From CAZELM01 sp964512995 (GTDB lineage: Bacteria; CSSED10-310): a stretch of DNA of 64,000 nucleotides. Under the pieces are notes generated by a model. That model made no database searches. It had not been told where the DNA came from and saw only the letters and a list, made by a program, of their open reading frames with translations. Both the position numbers and the translations under genes were made by a program. The stretch lies in the NCBI GenBank assembly GCA_964512995.1, contig CAZELM010000016.1, forward strand, positions 23,993 through 87,992. The letters are read 5' to 3'. Shown here piece after piece: positions 8,289-17,623 of the stretch (position 1 is the first letter of the stretch; the number at the start of each line of letters is the position of its first letter).

Positions 8289-9692
8289 GTGATCCGACGT
8301 GAAATTCCACCTATGACAGAATTGCTGGTGCATCCTTCTTTTCGTTCACTCACCGAGAAATATGGCCGGACACTTGTTCGGGACACACTCCGGGCTATCA
8401 TTGGCAGACTCCGAAAAAATTACATCCAGTCCGATCAATCCGAATTGCAGGTGGAGCGTTTATTTGAGCAAGCAGGCAGTGAATTGGAATCACGGTTTGC
8501 TCCCAGATTGACGCGTGTTATCAATGCAACCGGAACGTTATTGCACACGAATCTGGGGAGAGCGCCACTGGCTCGAGAAGCGATGAAGGCAGTTCACCGA
8601 GTTGCATGCGGGTATTGTAATCTGGAACTCGATCTCAATACCGGCCTGAGAGGTCAGCGGACCGCAGTGATATCGGATCTGTTGATTACATTAACGGGAG
8701 CTGAAGCGGGAATCGCCGTCAACAATAATGCCGGAGCGGTCCTTCTTGTTTTAAGTGCTCTGGCAAGAGACCAGGAGGTCATCGTTTCCCGGGGAGAACT
8801 GGTCGAGATCGGAGGAGGATTTCGGATTCCGGATGTGATGGCCATGAGCGGAGCCACGCTGCGGGAGGTCGGGACAACGAATCGCACCCATCCATCGGAT
8901 TATCGGAATGCAATCACCCCCAATACCGCTTTGTTATTCAAAGCTTCCCAGTCAAACTTCGGAATGATCGGATATACAAAGGACGTCTCAGTAACCGAAC
9001 TATCAGAACTGGGAAAGCAGTCCGGCACACCAGTCGTATATGATCTGGGGAGTGGCTGCCTGGTGGATGGAACACCATTCGGATGGCAATCCCCACAGGT
9101 CAGCCAATGTATCGCTGATGGAGCGGACATTGTTACGTTTTCCGGTGATAAACTTCTCGGAGGACCCCAGGCAGGTATTATCGTCGGGAAGAAACTACTG
9201 ATCCAGAAAATGGCGCGACACCCATTACACCGCGCATTGCGCCTGGACAAAATGACATTGGCTGCATTGGAAGCCACACTGTTGCTTTATCAGGACCCAG
9301 AAATGGTCTGGAAAAAAATCCCTGTATTACAGACATTATCGATGAAAGAAGAGGACATCCAACACCGGGCAATGCAATTGAATACAGGATTCCAGTCTCT
9401 CCAGATTCCATCACTGCACAGTTCTGTCCAGCGGGACCGTTCCACGATTGGAGGGGGCGCGTTACCACTGGTGGAACTTCCGACGTGGACGACGGAAGTT
9501 CATGATCAGCGATATACCGCTGATGAAATGTCTCACCGGCTGCGCTCAGATACCCTTCCCGTTCTCTGCCGTATCCGCCAAAATCATCTGATTTTTGATC
9601 TTCGAACGATTGAAGAATCCGAAATTGCGATAATTCTTACTGTATTCCAGCGTCAGTTTGGCCGGAATCAACCAGAGCTTTCAGACCAGTGA
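8289..9692 (+). CDS. selA: L-seryl-tRNA(Sec) selenium transferase
   Basis: SelA converts Ser-tRNA(Sec) to selenocysteinyl-tRNA(Sec) using selenophosphate and pyridoxal phosphate (PLP). The 467-residue length fits the family. Recognisable blocks are RVINATGTLLHTNLGRAPL near 80, the NNNAGAVLL cofactor region near 145, GGGFRIPDVM, and the PLP-binding lysine K288 in FSGDKLLGGPQAG. The start is GTG with AGGAG about 8 nt upstream. SelA implies that the organism makes selenoproteins, but selB, selD and tRNA-Sec are not in the window, and no gene here has an obvious in-frame TGA at a redox position. Its 3' end overlaps the convergent mtnA by 56 bp. Confidence 0.96.
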   Translation: MIRREIPPMTELLVHPSFRSLTEKYGRTLVRDTLRAIIGRLRKNYIQSDQSELQVERLFEQAGSELESRFAPRLTRVINATGTLLHTNLGRAPLAREAMKAVHRVACGYCNLELDLNTGLRGQRTAVISDLLITLTGAEAGIAVNNNAGAVLLVLSALARDQEVIVSRGELVEIGGGFRIPDVMAMSGATLREVGTTNRTHPSDYRNAITPNTALLFKASQSNFGMIGYTKDVSVTELSELGKQSGTPVVYDLGSGCLVDGTPFGWQSPQVSQCIADGADIVTFSGDKLLGGPQAGIIVGKKLLIQKMARHPLHRALRLDKMTLAALEATLLLYQDPEMVWKKIPVLQTLSMKEEDIQHRAMQLNTGFQSLQIPSLHSSVQRDRSTIGGGALPLVELPTWTTEVHDQRYTADEMSHRLRSDTLPVLCRIRQNHLIFDLRTIEESEIAIILTVFQRQFGRNQPELSDQ

Positions 9693-10683
9693 CAAAATCA
9701 GCAGATACCGCTCCCTTGTCTGTGATAATTGCTGATATCAGATGGTACGGTGTGACATCAAACGCAGGATTTTTTACTTTGATCCCAGATGGCGCGATTG
9801 GATGGTTCCCGATCCATGTCACTTCCCGAGGATCACGTTCCTCGATCGGAATGAGGCTTCCATTAGGAATAGAGAGATCGATGGTGGATGTGGGAGCTGC
9901 GACATAGAATGGAATCTGATGTGCTTTCGCTGCGAGTGCCACATAGTACGTTCCAATTTTATTGGCGGTATCACCATTGGCTGCAATCCGATCCGCTCCC
10001 ACTACCACGAGATCAATCTCACCTTTTGCCATGAAGTGAGCGGCCATATTATCTGTGATCAATGTTGTATCGATACCATCCTGGCTGAGTTCCCACGCCG
10101 TCAATCGTGCACCCTGAAGGAACGGTCTCGTTTCATCGGCAAACACGCGAATATCTTTCCCAATTTCAATGGCTCGGCGAATGACACCCAACGCCGTCCC
10201 ATATCCGGCAGTCGCAAGTGCTCCTGCATTGCAATGAGTCAGAATAACGGCTCTCGAAGGAATAAACGGATCGGCATATCTGCCAATCGCTCGACAGTGC
10301 CTGATATCGTCTTCATACATGGACCGAGCGGCCGCTTCCATTGCCTGTTCAAGCCCATCCCGAGTGGCATGGCTGGCAATTGACATCATCTTATCTATTG
10401 CCCAGAACAAATTCACCGCAGTTGGACGAGTGGATTTCAGACGGAGCGCTGCATCGTGTAGATATTGCCTGAAATCATCATGATGCAATGCTTCCCGGAC
10501 AGCCAACACCATTCCAAATGCAGCGGTAACGCCTATCGCTGGCGCACCTCTGACCAGCATTCGTCTGATGCTGTCGGCAACGTCTTCTGACGACTGACAA
10601 TCCCGATACTCAATGACAGATGGCAATCGTGTTTGATCCAATATTCTTAATGAGCTTCCGTCCCATTTGATGGTTTCTACCAT
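9637..10683 (-). CDS. mtnA: S-methyl-5-thioribose-1-phosphate isomerase
   Basis: MtnA converts methylthioribose-1-phosphate to methylthioribulose-1-phosphate in the methionine salvage pathway (cytoplasm). Family marks are MLVRGAPAIGVTAAFG near residue 45, the catalytic cysteine in LTHCNAGALATAGYGTALG, RVFADETRPFLQGARLTAWEL, and the catalytic aspartate in VVVGADRIAANGDTANKIGTY. I chose the ATG at 10683 (MVETIKWDG) because GGGAGG lies 6-8 nt upstream; in-frame ATGs also exist at 10686 and 10710. No other salvage gene (mtnB, mtnK, mtnP) is adjacent. The related eIF2B-alpha-like or ribose-1,5-bisphosphate isomerase family is less likely given the motif match. The last 56 bp are antisense to the end of selA. 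Confidence 0.93.
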   Translation of the reverse strand: MVETIKWDGSSLRILDQTRLPSVIEYRDCQSSEDVADSIRRMLVRGAPAIGVTAAFGMVLAVREALHHDDFRQYLHDAALRLKSTRPTAVNLFWAIDKMMSIASHATRDGLEQAMEAAARSMYEDDIRHCRAIGRYADPFIPSRAVILTHCNAGALATAGYGTALGVIRRAIEIGKDIRVFADETRPFLQGARLTAWELSQDGIDTTLITDNMAAHFMAKGEIDLVVVGADRIAANGDTANKIGTYYVALAAKAHQIPFYVAAPTSTIDLSIPNGSLIPIEERDPREVTWIGNHPIAPSGIKVKNPAFDVTPYHLISAIITDKGAVSADFVTGLKALVDSGQTDAGIQ

Positions 10684-10804
10684 CATTCGCCTCCCATTTT
10701 CTCCACACATAAAAGTTTCGCCTGGATATTACGGTTCCAGAGAGAATCAGGAGCCGATTATATCGATGGGAAAACAAATGACAAGGGATTTCTATCTGAT
10801 ATTG

Positions 10805-10833
10805 TTGACGTCATGAATTATAAAGGTTATATT
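10805..10833 (+). promoter_or_regulatory. Sigma-70-type promoter candidate for the kinase gene
   Basis: TTGACG (10805-10810) and TATATT (10828-10833) are separated by 17 nt and lie about 65 nt before the kinase start. The match is by eye only. Confidence 0.5.
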
Positions 10834-10899
10834 TCAATGGTTTGTATGTTAAAACTCAAATGCTGTTTGCTTTGGATATTTTAGAAAAGCGAGGTGAGC

Positions 10900-13800
10900 A
10901 TGACCCTTTCTGGTGGAAAAAAAATACTTCTGGTGGATTTTGAAGTATCAAAAATGAAAGCCACCGAAGATTTTCTCCATCAGGCTGGCTTTGAAGTCAT
11001 CAAAGCCTTCGATGGACGGGATGCATTGGATAAATTCGCTGTTGAACAACCAGATCTGGTTCTCCTGTCCGCTATGCTGCCCAAATTACATGGATTTGAG
11101 GTGTGTAAGACAATCAAAACATCAGAAATCGGCAAATCCATACCCGTGATCATTACGACTGGCGTGTATAAGAGTTACAAATACAAACGGCAGGCCATGC
11201 GGGATTATCTTGCGGATGATTATATTCTGAAGCCATTCAATTATGAGGAACTCCTGATCAAAATCCGAGAACATCTGGGGCTTCTTGACTCAGACCTTCT
11301 CGGTTCCGCAGCACTTTCTCAAGCCCAACGAACGACGCGTATTCCGGATCATTCCTTCCTTGATGCAACGAAACAGCGTATTCCCGATGAACTGAATCCA
11401 GATCAGGAAACAGACATCACCAATCTCGATGCCATACTCGAAGATACTCTTTCCGGTCTGTTTCCGATTCCAGATCAGACCCCGCCACCAATGAAATCAC
11501 CCGAGAAGACTCCAGAACCGGACCAAAAGAGCAAAGAAATCCCTTCAGAAGCAACGAGCCGGATTACACCGGAACTTCCCGAAATCCGATCCATCAACGT
11601 AGACGGATTGGATGGTGACCTGGGACATTTTGTTGACCGTGCGATCGCTCTCCTCGATGGCCAAAATAAGCCTACAGCCAAAACAGAACAAGGTCGGGGT
11701 GGTGAACTTTCCGGTTCAACCACTGCACTCGATAAACATTACCCCGAGCATCCCGCCACTCCAGCAGACCATCGGGACGAAGGCATCCAATTCGGGAAAT
11801 ATTTTCTGATAAAAAAAATCGGGACCGGTGGAATGGCCGAAATGTGGAAAGCCAAACAACGTGGTCTGGAAGGTTTTGAGAAGATTGTTGCGATAAAACG
11901 GATCTTGCCGAATCTGGTCGAAAATGAAGATTTTATCACAATGTTCATCGATGAGGGAAAAGTCGCTGCGCTTCTGACACATCCCAATATCGCCCAAATA
12001 TATGAACTCGGAGAAGAAAGGGGATCCTATTTCATCGCGATGGAGTATATCGCCGGGAAAGATCTTCGAAGTATTCTAAAAACAGGCCGAAAAAAAGGGA
12101 TTCCACTTCCAATCGGCATCGCGATTCAGATTGCGATCAAACTCCTGTTTGGATTGCATTATGCACACCGAAAAAAAGGACTGAACAACGAAGACCTGAA
12201 TATCGTGCATCGCGATGTCAGTCCACCCAATGTCGCGATCTCCTATGAGGGGGAGGTCAAACTGGTCGATTTTGGGATCGCAAAAGCTGCTGCCAAAAAT
12301 TCGGTTACTCAAACAGGTTCTCTGAAAGGAAAAATTCTGTATATGTCTCCTGAGCAGGCCAGGGGGCAGAGCGTCGATAAGCGATCCGACATCTTTTCTG
12401 TCGGTGTATTGCTCTATGAGATGGTCACAGGGAAAAAGCCATTCGGTGCTGAAAGCGAGATGGCAATACTTCACAATGTCCGTGAACTTACTCCGGCATT
12501 GCCATCAGCCTCTAATTTACAGATACCGGCATCATTGGATCGCATTATCATGAAAGCCATAGAGAAATCACCGAATGACCGGTATCAGACAGCGGAAGAT
12601 ATGCGGCTGGAACTCGAACGATTTCTGAATTCTCAAGGATTCCAACCGGCGGAGACGGATATCGGGCGTTATATGCGAATTCTTTTCAGAGATCAGATAG
12701 CCCATGAAGCGCCCGAACTGCTCGAGAATTCCACATTGGACGAAGCGGAAAACAGCTTATCTGCATTGACCTATGAGTTATTTGAGGAGGAACCGATTGC
12801 AGAGGAACCTTCGGCTGTCAGGAAAGCACTTCGTGAATCCTCAACGAAGTCCACACCCACCGCTTCCGACCCGATTCAGCCCATGGTGGATCAGGCAGTA
12901 TCTGAATCCCCTGCGCCCACCGAGCTTTCATCCCCGAAAACAGAACCTTCATCAGACAGTAATTCTGAATTTCCTGATGCATCCGCTTTACCGGATGTTC
13001 CAAGCGCACGGGTGATTCCGACGGAAAAGTCCCAGAAACCTCCATCGAAACAACCTGGGTCAGCGCTATCGGATCATTCAGAAAGAAGATCCGAGGATCA
13101 ACGGAAGAAGCAGCATACCCATAAGAATCAGAAAAAAACAAAATCTGCTCCTTCCTCGATACATCAGAAAACAGAACCGATCTCATCCACACCCGGGACC
13201 AATACAGAAGCTGACACAACGCAAAAACGGATTGGCGATGAAGCAACCAGTTCTGCTTCACCAGCCGATCGGATTGGTGCGGATCGCATGCATGAAATGG
13301 ATGAACAGACACAGAAGCCCGTCCCTCAACCACGCTCAATCTCTATTTTGGAATTTCTGAAAAACCCGATTGTCATCATTTTTCTGATTGTGCTCGCATA
13401 CTTCATCATGATGCTTTTGAAACGGAACGAAAAACAACCTTCACCTCCCCCTTCACCTCCAGTACAACAACAAACCCCGACACCGGTAAATGTTTCCGAG
13501 CAACCTGGCGGTGTTCTGATTGCCACCGAAGGACCGACTCCATCCCCGACAGAAACGCCTTCTCCCAGTCCTACGCAAACATCCAAAGTTGAATCTCCGA
13601 CGGTTCGGCCGACGGAACCTGAAAAGCCGACTGTTACGCCAACGCAATCCGCTTCACCATCTGCAATGCCAACAGCAACACCAATTTCTGAGTCTTCACC
13701 AACACCGACTCAAACCCCGCTTCCGACGAAAATTCCGATAGGAACATTTATTGAACACCCGGATACTCCTCTGGAAGTTATCAACAAAGTGACCCACAAA

Positions 13801-14043
13801 ATGCCGCTCGCAGCGAAGAAAATGGGAGTTGAAGGCACAGTAATGCTTCAATTATTGATTTCTGAAACAGGAGAAGTAATTGATGTAACAGTATTGAAAC
13901 CAAGCTCCCCAGATGATCCGCTGGAAAAAAGCGGTTGTGTCAAAGCAGCACGGGAAGCCGTTTCCAGATTGAAGTTCAAACCAGCTCAGCATGATGGTGT
14001 CGCAGTGAAAACGCATTATAATCTGGCATTACATTTCAAATAG
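10900..14043 (+). CDS. Pseudo-receiver / Ser-Thr kinase / TonB-C fusion protein
   Basis: The 1047-residue protein combines three parts. Residues 1-125 are a CheY-like receiver whose phosphoacceptor Asp is replaced (LVLLS57AMLP) and whose N-terminal acidic pair is reduced to D13-F-E15, so it should not be a normal phosphorelay receiver. Residues about 298-570 are a Hanks-type kinase with GTGGMAEMW loop, VAIK lysine near 330, HRDVSPPN catalytic loop near 436 and DFG near 457; this is the HRDVSPxN subgroup common in Myxococcota Pkn kinases. A Pro/Ser-rich low-complexity stretch, one membrane helix (about 820-840), a Thr-Pro linker and a TonB C-terminal domain (about 947-1047) follow. Topology places the kinase inside and TonB-C in the periplasm. 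The ATG at 10900 is used because GAGG lies 5 nt upstream; the in-frame GTG at 10894 overlaps that site. Confidence 0.88.
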   Translation: MTLSGGKKILLVDFEVSKMKATEDFLHQAGFEVIKAFDGRDALDKFAVEQPDLVLLSAMLPKLHGFEVCKTIKTSEIGKSIPVIITTGVYKSYKYKRQAMRDYLADDYILKPFNYEELLIKIREHLGLLDSDLLGSAALSQAQRTTRIPDHSFLDATKQRIPDELNPDQETDITNLDAILEDTLSGLFPIPDQTPPPMKSPEKTPEPDQKSKEIPSEATSRITPELPEIRSINVDGLDGDLGHFVDRAIALLDGQNKPTAKTEQGRGGELSGSTTALDKHYPEHPATPADHRDEGIQFGKYFLIKKIGTGGMAEMWKAKQRGLEGFEKIVAIKRILPNLVENEDFITMFIDEGKVAALLTHPNIAQIYELGEERGSYFIAMEYIAGKDLRSILKTGRKKGIPLPIGIAIQIAIKLLFGLHYAHRKKGLNNEDLNIVHRDVSPPNVAISYEGEVKLVDFGIAKAAAKNSVTQTGSLKGKILYMSPEQARGQSVDKRSDIFSVGVLLYEMVTGKKPFGAESEMAILHNVRELTPALPSASNLQIPASLDRIIMKAIEKSPNDRYQTAEDMRLELERFLNSQGFQPAETDIGRYMRILFRDQIAHEAPELLENSTLDEAENSLSALTYELFEEEPIAEEPSAVRKALRESSTKSTPTASDPIQPMVDQAVSESPAPTELSSPKTEPSSDSNSEFPDASALPDVPSARVIPTEKSQKPPSKQPGSALSDHSERRSEDQRKKQHTHKNQKKTKSAPSSIHQKTEPISSTPGTNTEADTTQKRIGDEATSSASPADRIGADRMHEMDEQTQKPVPQPRSISILEFLKNPIVIIFLIVLAYFIMMLLKRNEKQPSPPPSPPVQQQTPTPVNVSEQPGGVLIATEGPTPSPTETPSPSPTQTSKVESPTVRPTEPEKPTVTPTQSASPSAMPTATPISESSPTPTQTPLPTKIPIGTFIEHPDTPLEVINKVTHKMPLAAKKMGVEGTVMLQLLISETGEVIDVTVLKPSSPDDPLEKSGCVKAAREAVSRLKFKPAQHDGVAVKTHYNLALHFK

Positions 14044-14128
14044 GAAATAGAATGATAATATGATAGTTGTTCCAACAGGAAAGGAACAGCGATGCATGAT
14101 GTATTAACTCAAGAAAGGAGTTCCTAGC

Positions 14129-14383
14129 ATGAGTAACACACTCTCAGATGACAAACGAAAATTTTACGAAAACATTTATGATTTTTCCAAGACAGAAATA
14201 GAAGAAATCAATGCTCAGATTGAACGTGAACTTGCAAAAGTAAAGGAACGGATCACGCAGTTGAATGCAGCCAAGCAAGCCGCCCGACAGGTCTACGAAG
14301 GAGCATGTGCGCGATTGGGCATCGAAAGTGAATTTGACAAAGGTGAAGATAACGACGTTTTTGAAGAGGAAGATGAAGAATAG
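14129..14383 (+). CDS. Small acidic coiled-coil protein, unknown function
   Basis: The 84-residue protein is hydrophilic. Residues about 20-55 form a helical, coiled-coil-like stretch (EIEEINAQIERELAKVKERI), and the tail is strongly acidic (EEEDEE end). There is no signal peptide. The ATG has AAGGAG about 10 nt upstream. It follows the kinase gene by 85 nt and could be cotranscribed with it. I do not recognise a family. Confidence 0.7.
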   Translation: MSNTLSDDKRKFYENIYDFSKTEIEEINAQIERELAKVKERITQLNAAKQAARQVYEGACARLGIESEFDKGEDNDVFEEEDEE

Positions 14384-14478
14384 ACAGGTGACTCAGCGTT
14401 AGGCGGATTGAACCGATTCGCATAATGCAGATGAGTCAGAACTGGACGTAATCATCAAATGGAGGGGCAGGTTGCTTT

Positions 14479-15084
14479 ATGAGACACTGGATTTCAAAAT
14501 GCCTTATTATGGTAGCGATTTCTTCAGCATTGTCGATCGTTGCGCATGCTGATAATGTTGAAGAGCTTCTGAAATCGGTCTCCGATAATTACAAGGCCAA
14601 AAACTATCAGAAAGCACTCGAAGATCTTGATTGGATCAAAAAAGAGATATCCGGATTGCAGATGGAGATCATCAAAACGCTTCTTCCCCAATCCATTCCC
14701 GGATATGAAACGCAGGAAATTGATGGAGGAGCGGCATTTGGGATTCAAAATGTGAGTCGGCAGTACATCAAGGACGAAAAACGAATCCAGATATCCATTT
14801 CCGGTGGTCAGACATCCGGAACAACGGCGGGTTTAGGCGCATTGATGGGAATGGCGGCTGCGATGGGAGCGATGGATGCGGGTGTTCAATCAAACATGGT
14901 CATCGTACAAGGTCGAAAAGGGCAATTCAACCTGGAATCCGAAGACCAACATGGAACATTGATATTCAATCTGAACAACAACGCCTTTGTGAGCATCGAA
15001 ACATGGGGATTTGGAACGTCAGATGAAGCCAAAGCTGCTGCAGAAAAACTCGACATGGACAAGATAGAAAAAGCATATCATTGA
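14479..15084 (+). CDS. Exported protein of unknown function
   Basis: The 201-residue protein begins with a signal peptide (MRHWISKCLIMVAISSALSIVAHA, cleavage after about residue 24). A short helical, TPR-like segment follows (YKAKNYQKALEDLDWIKKEI). The centre has a Gly/Ala/Met-rich stretch (about 115-137) and the C-terminal half looks like beta strands. It resembles small periplasmic proteins of unknown function, but I do not recognise the family. GGAGGGG lies about 12 nt before the ATG. A 12-bp stem-loop lies downstream. Confidence 0.65.
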   Translation: MRHWISKCLIMVAISSALSIVAHADNVEELLKSVSDNYKAKNYQKALEDLDWIKKEISGLQMEIIKTLLPQSIPGYETQEIDGGAAFGIQNVSRQYIKDEKRIQISISGGQTSGTTAGLGALMGMAAAMGAMDAGVQSNMVIVQGRKGQFNLESEDQHGTLIFNLNNNAFVSIETWGFGTSDEAKAAAEKLDMDKIEKAYH

Positions 15085-15140
15085 TTGAAGACACGTGATC
15101 CGAGGAATCCTCCCTTTCGATTATCCAATATGCTATCCAG

Positions 15141-15185
15141 ATGCCTGCGAAGCTTAATAAGATGCCATTACGACTTCGCAGGCAT
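15141..15185 (+). terminator. 12-bp stem-loop downstream of exported protein gene
   Basis: Perfect 12-bp arms ATGCCTGCGAAG (15141-15152) and CTTCGCAGGCAT (15174-15185) enclose a 21-nt loop. The sequence after it is only moderately T-rich (GATTATCTTT), so this may be an imperfect terminator or an RNA structure in the leader of the M24 peptidase gene. Confidence 0.45.
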
Positions 15186-15226
15186 GATTATCTTTCCACC
15201 CGATCGAAACGGAATCTGAGGTAACA

Positions 15227-16426
15227 ATGGAGTTTATACCGAACAAAGCAGAGATCAATCAGAGACTGAACATACTGCGGGAGATGCTGTCAGATCAAGG
15301 TCTGGATTGTGCAATCATCACTCAGCATACCGACCTGTTTTACTTTGCCGGCAGTTCTCAGGATGGGTATTTAATCATTCCGGTCGATGGGGATCCCATC
15401 TATCTGGTGCATAAATATTTACCTCGAGTTCGCAAAGAATCTCACATTGAGGATATTCGTCCGATTGTTCATGGCCGATTGTTGTTTTCAGAGATCCAAA
15501 ACCTATTCGAAACATTCGGTTGCACACGAATAGGGCTGGAAATGGATGTTCTACCCGCCGCGCTCTACCAACGATTTATCACTAACTCCGGATCCGTATC
15601 GTTCCATGATGTTTCAAACGGTATCCGCCGGATACGTATGATTAAATCGGACATGGAGATCGCTCTCATAACACATTCCGCTTCTTTACTGGATCAAATT
15701 TTTGACCGAATTCCTTCTTACCTGTCAGTCGGCATGGCCGAGTTCGAGCTTGCTGCGATTCTTGAGAAAGAAATGCGATTGTTGGGACATCAAGGTCACA
15801 TTTCGATGCGTTCATTCAATGGATGGATTCATTATGGAAATATTCTGTTTGGTGAAAGTGGTGCAGTGAGAGGTTATTTCAATGGACCGACTTGTGGTCC
15901 TGGATTATATCCTTCCGTTCCCAAAGGAGCAGGTAATCGGAAACTGGAACCCAATACGCCCATTTTCATTGACCTTGTTTTTGGGTATGGAGGATATCTC
16001 GCGGACGCAACCCGTGTTTATTACATTGGAAATCTCCCAGACACCCTGAGCATGGCTCACACTTGCTGTATCGAAATCCAGGACAGCGTTATCCGACAGG
16101 TTGGTATGGGGAAATCCGGAAGCGAGATCTACCAATCAGCATTGGAAATGGCCATCACCAGAGGAATTCGGGAACACTTTATGGGCCCCATGGATGACCA
16201 GGCTCCCTTCATCGCTCACGGAGTTGGATTGGAAATCGACGAATTACCCCTCATTGCCAACCGTTTCGATCTGCCTCTGCCAGAAAATGCGGTGTTCGCA
16301 TTGGAACCCAAAGCGATATTCCCAGACTTGGGAGCTGTTGGAATTGAAAATACATGGATCATATCCTCTGGTGTTGCCCGTAGATTATTAACATTTCCAG
16401 ATGAAGCCATTAGAGTTGATAACTGA
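15227..16426 (+). CDS. M24 family metallopeptidase, Xaa-Pro aminopeptidase-like
   Basis: The 399-residue protein has a creatinase-type N-terminal domain (about 1-150) and a pita-bread catalytic domain (about 155-399). All five metal ligands are present: D249 (FIDLVFGYGG), D260 (LADATR), H331 (IAHGVGLEID), E360 (ALEPKAIFP) and E374 (GIENTWII). The enzyme probably removes N-terminal residues next to proline in the cytoplasm, though creatinase and other M24 hydrolases share the fold, so the substrate is open. GAGGTAAC lies just upstream of the ATG. Confidence 0.9.
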   Translation: MEFIPNKAEINQRLNILREMLSDQGLDCAIITQHTDLFYFAGSSQDGYLIIPVDGDPIYLVHKYLPRVRKESHIEDIRPIVHGRLLFSEIQNLFETFGCTRIGLEMDVLPAALYQRFITNSGSVSFHDVSNGIRRIRMIKSDMEIALITHSASLLDQIFDRIPSYLSVGMAEFELAAILEKEMRLLGHQGHISMRSFNGWIHYGNILFGESGAVRGYFNGPTCGPGLYPSVPKGAGNRKLEPNTPIFIDLVFGYGGYLADATRVYYIGNLPDTLSMAHTCCIEIQDSVIRQVGMGKSGSEIYQSALEMAITRGIREHFMGPMDDQAPFIAHGVGLEIDELPLIANRFDLPLPENAVFALEPKAIFPDLGAVGIENTWIISSGVARRLLTFPDEAIRVDN

Positions 16427-16486
16427 CTATTATTTTTGTTAGCTGAGTCACACCAAATCAGAACTTCCTAGCGAAAGGGGCGAGTG

Positions 16487-17581
16487 ATGCAATTAAAACA
16501 ACATTCTGTGATTCTTTTTCTTGTTTTGGCTTGTATCGCCATAAAAGCGCAAGCCACAAATCAAGGATACAACAATCGCAGGGGTATTGAAGTCACATTC
16601 AGCTATACGCACGAAACCGATGGATTCGGCAACAATCGCTCCGTGGCAGTTTCCGGATCGATCAAAAACACAACGGATGATAATGCCTCCCGGATCGATG
16701 TCGATTTTGAAATGGAATGGGCGAAACGTTCCTCGACTTCCAAAAAAATTAAATTTCGCAATCTGGAAGCCGGCGAAACGAAACCATTTGAATTTACAGT
16801 CGATTTAGGAGCACGTCCCGATATTCTGAACAAAGTCACAGCGGAGATTACAAAGATAAAATTTACAAAAACACGATTGGCATCCGCGCCTTCTAAAAGA
16901 AATATTATCTCTCACGAGAAATATACCCTGGAGCGACTGAATGAGGAAGGAAAAGCTTTTCTGAATTGCCTGATAAAGATAAAAGAAATAGCACCATTCA
17001 AACCACCGATAAAGGATGAATTTGAAACAACCGATGAATTCGATTCCCGGATCAATATCGCTGAAAATGAATGTTTCAGCAAGCAGATGGATTTATTGGA
17101 GGAAAAATATGGAGAGATTCTGGGCGGAAAAGGTGCTGTTGTTCGGTATATACCCAGAATCATTCATAAAGAACTTGTCTATGTAAGCGAAAATTCAGCC
17201 TATTTTGAAATTCCCATCCGATTTGGTAAATATGATGCTGATAACCACCGTTATAATGATATCAACCTGAACCCGCGTACCTTCCCATTCCCGCCTAAAA
17301 CTGTTGTACCCAATGCAGACTTAGAGATCATTCATAAAAGTGGCATTTTCTTTCTGCGCCGACCCTATTTTGATGTTAACCGAGAAGAAGCGGTTGAATT
17401 TCGCAAAAATGAAGAGAATCTCATCATGCAGTTGTCTTTAAAAACGGGAGTGATTCAGGAAGGTCCGTATGCGGAACCATTTTGTGTGATTGATGAGATC
17501 GTTTTAAAAGACAGCAAATCGAATAAAATCTATCGTCAATGGTCGAAGTACGAGAAACCGATCGAGGAACAACCCGAATAG
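16487..17581 (+). CDS. Exported protein of unknown function
   Basis: The 364-residue protein has a signal peptide (MQLKQHSVILFLVLACIAIKAQA). An Ig-like beta domain follows (about 30-120), resembling FxLYD-type modules that compare exported fragments. The rest is mixed with charged helices and no motif I know. The ATG at 16487 has GAAAGGGG about 7 nt upstream; the in-frame GTG at 16484 is a less likely start. The gene is followed after 42 nt by the LysM amidase and may be in its operon, which would fit a cell-envelope role. Confidence 0.65.
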   Translation: MQLKQHSVILFLVLACIAIKAQATNQGYNNRRGIEVTFSYTHETDGFGNNRSVAVSGSIKNTTDDNASRIDVDFEMEWAKRSSTSKKIKFRNLEAGETKPFEFTVDLGARPDILNKVTAEITKIKFTKTRLASAPSKRNIISHEKYTLERLNEEGKAFLNCLIKIKEIAPFKPPIKDEFETTDEFDSRINIAENECFSKQMDLLEEKYGEILGGKGAVVRYIPRIIHKELVYVSENSAYFEIPIRFGKYDADNHRYNDINLNPRTFPFPPKTVVPNADLEIIHKSGIFFLRRPYFDVNREEAVEFRKNEENLIMQLSLKTGVIQEGPYAEPFCVIDEIVLKDSKSNKIYRQWSKYEKPIEEQPE

Positions 17582-17623
17582 TCCTTTCGACACAGAATCA
17601 AACCCATTACCAGGATTAGAACA

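Noticed and set aside
8289..9692. Selenoprotein genes with in-frame TGA near SelA
   Set aside because: I checked stop codons of the redox genes (superoxide reductase, both flavoproteins, korAB). None shows an extension with a conserved redox motif after TGA.
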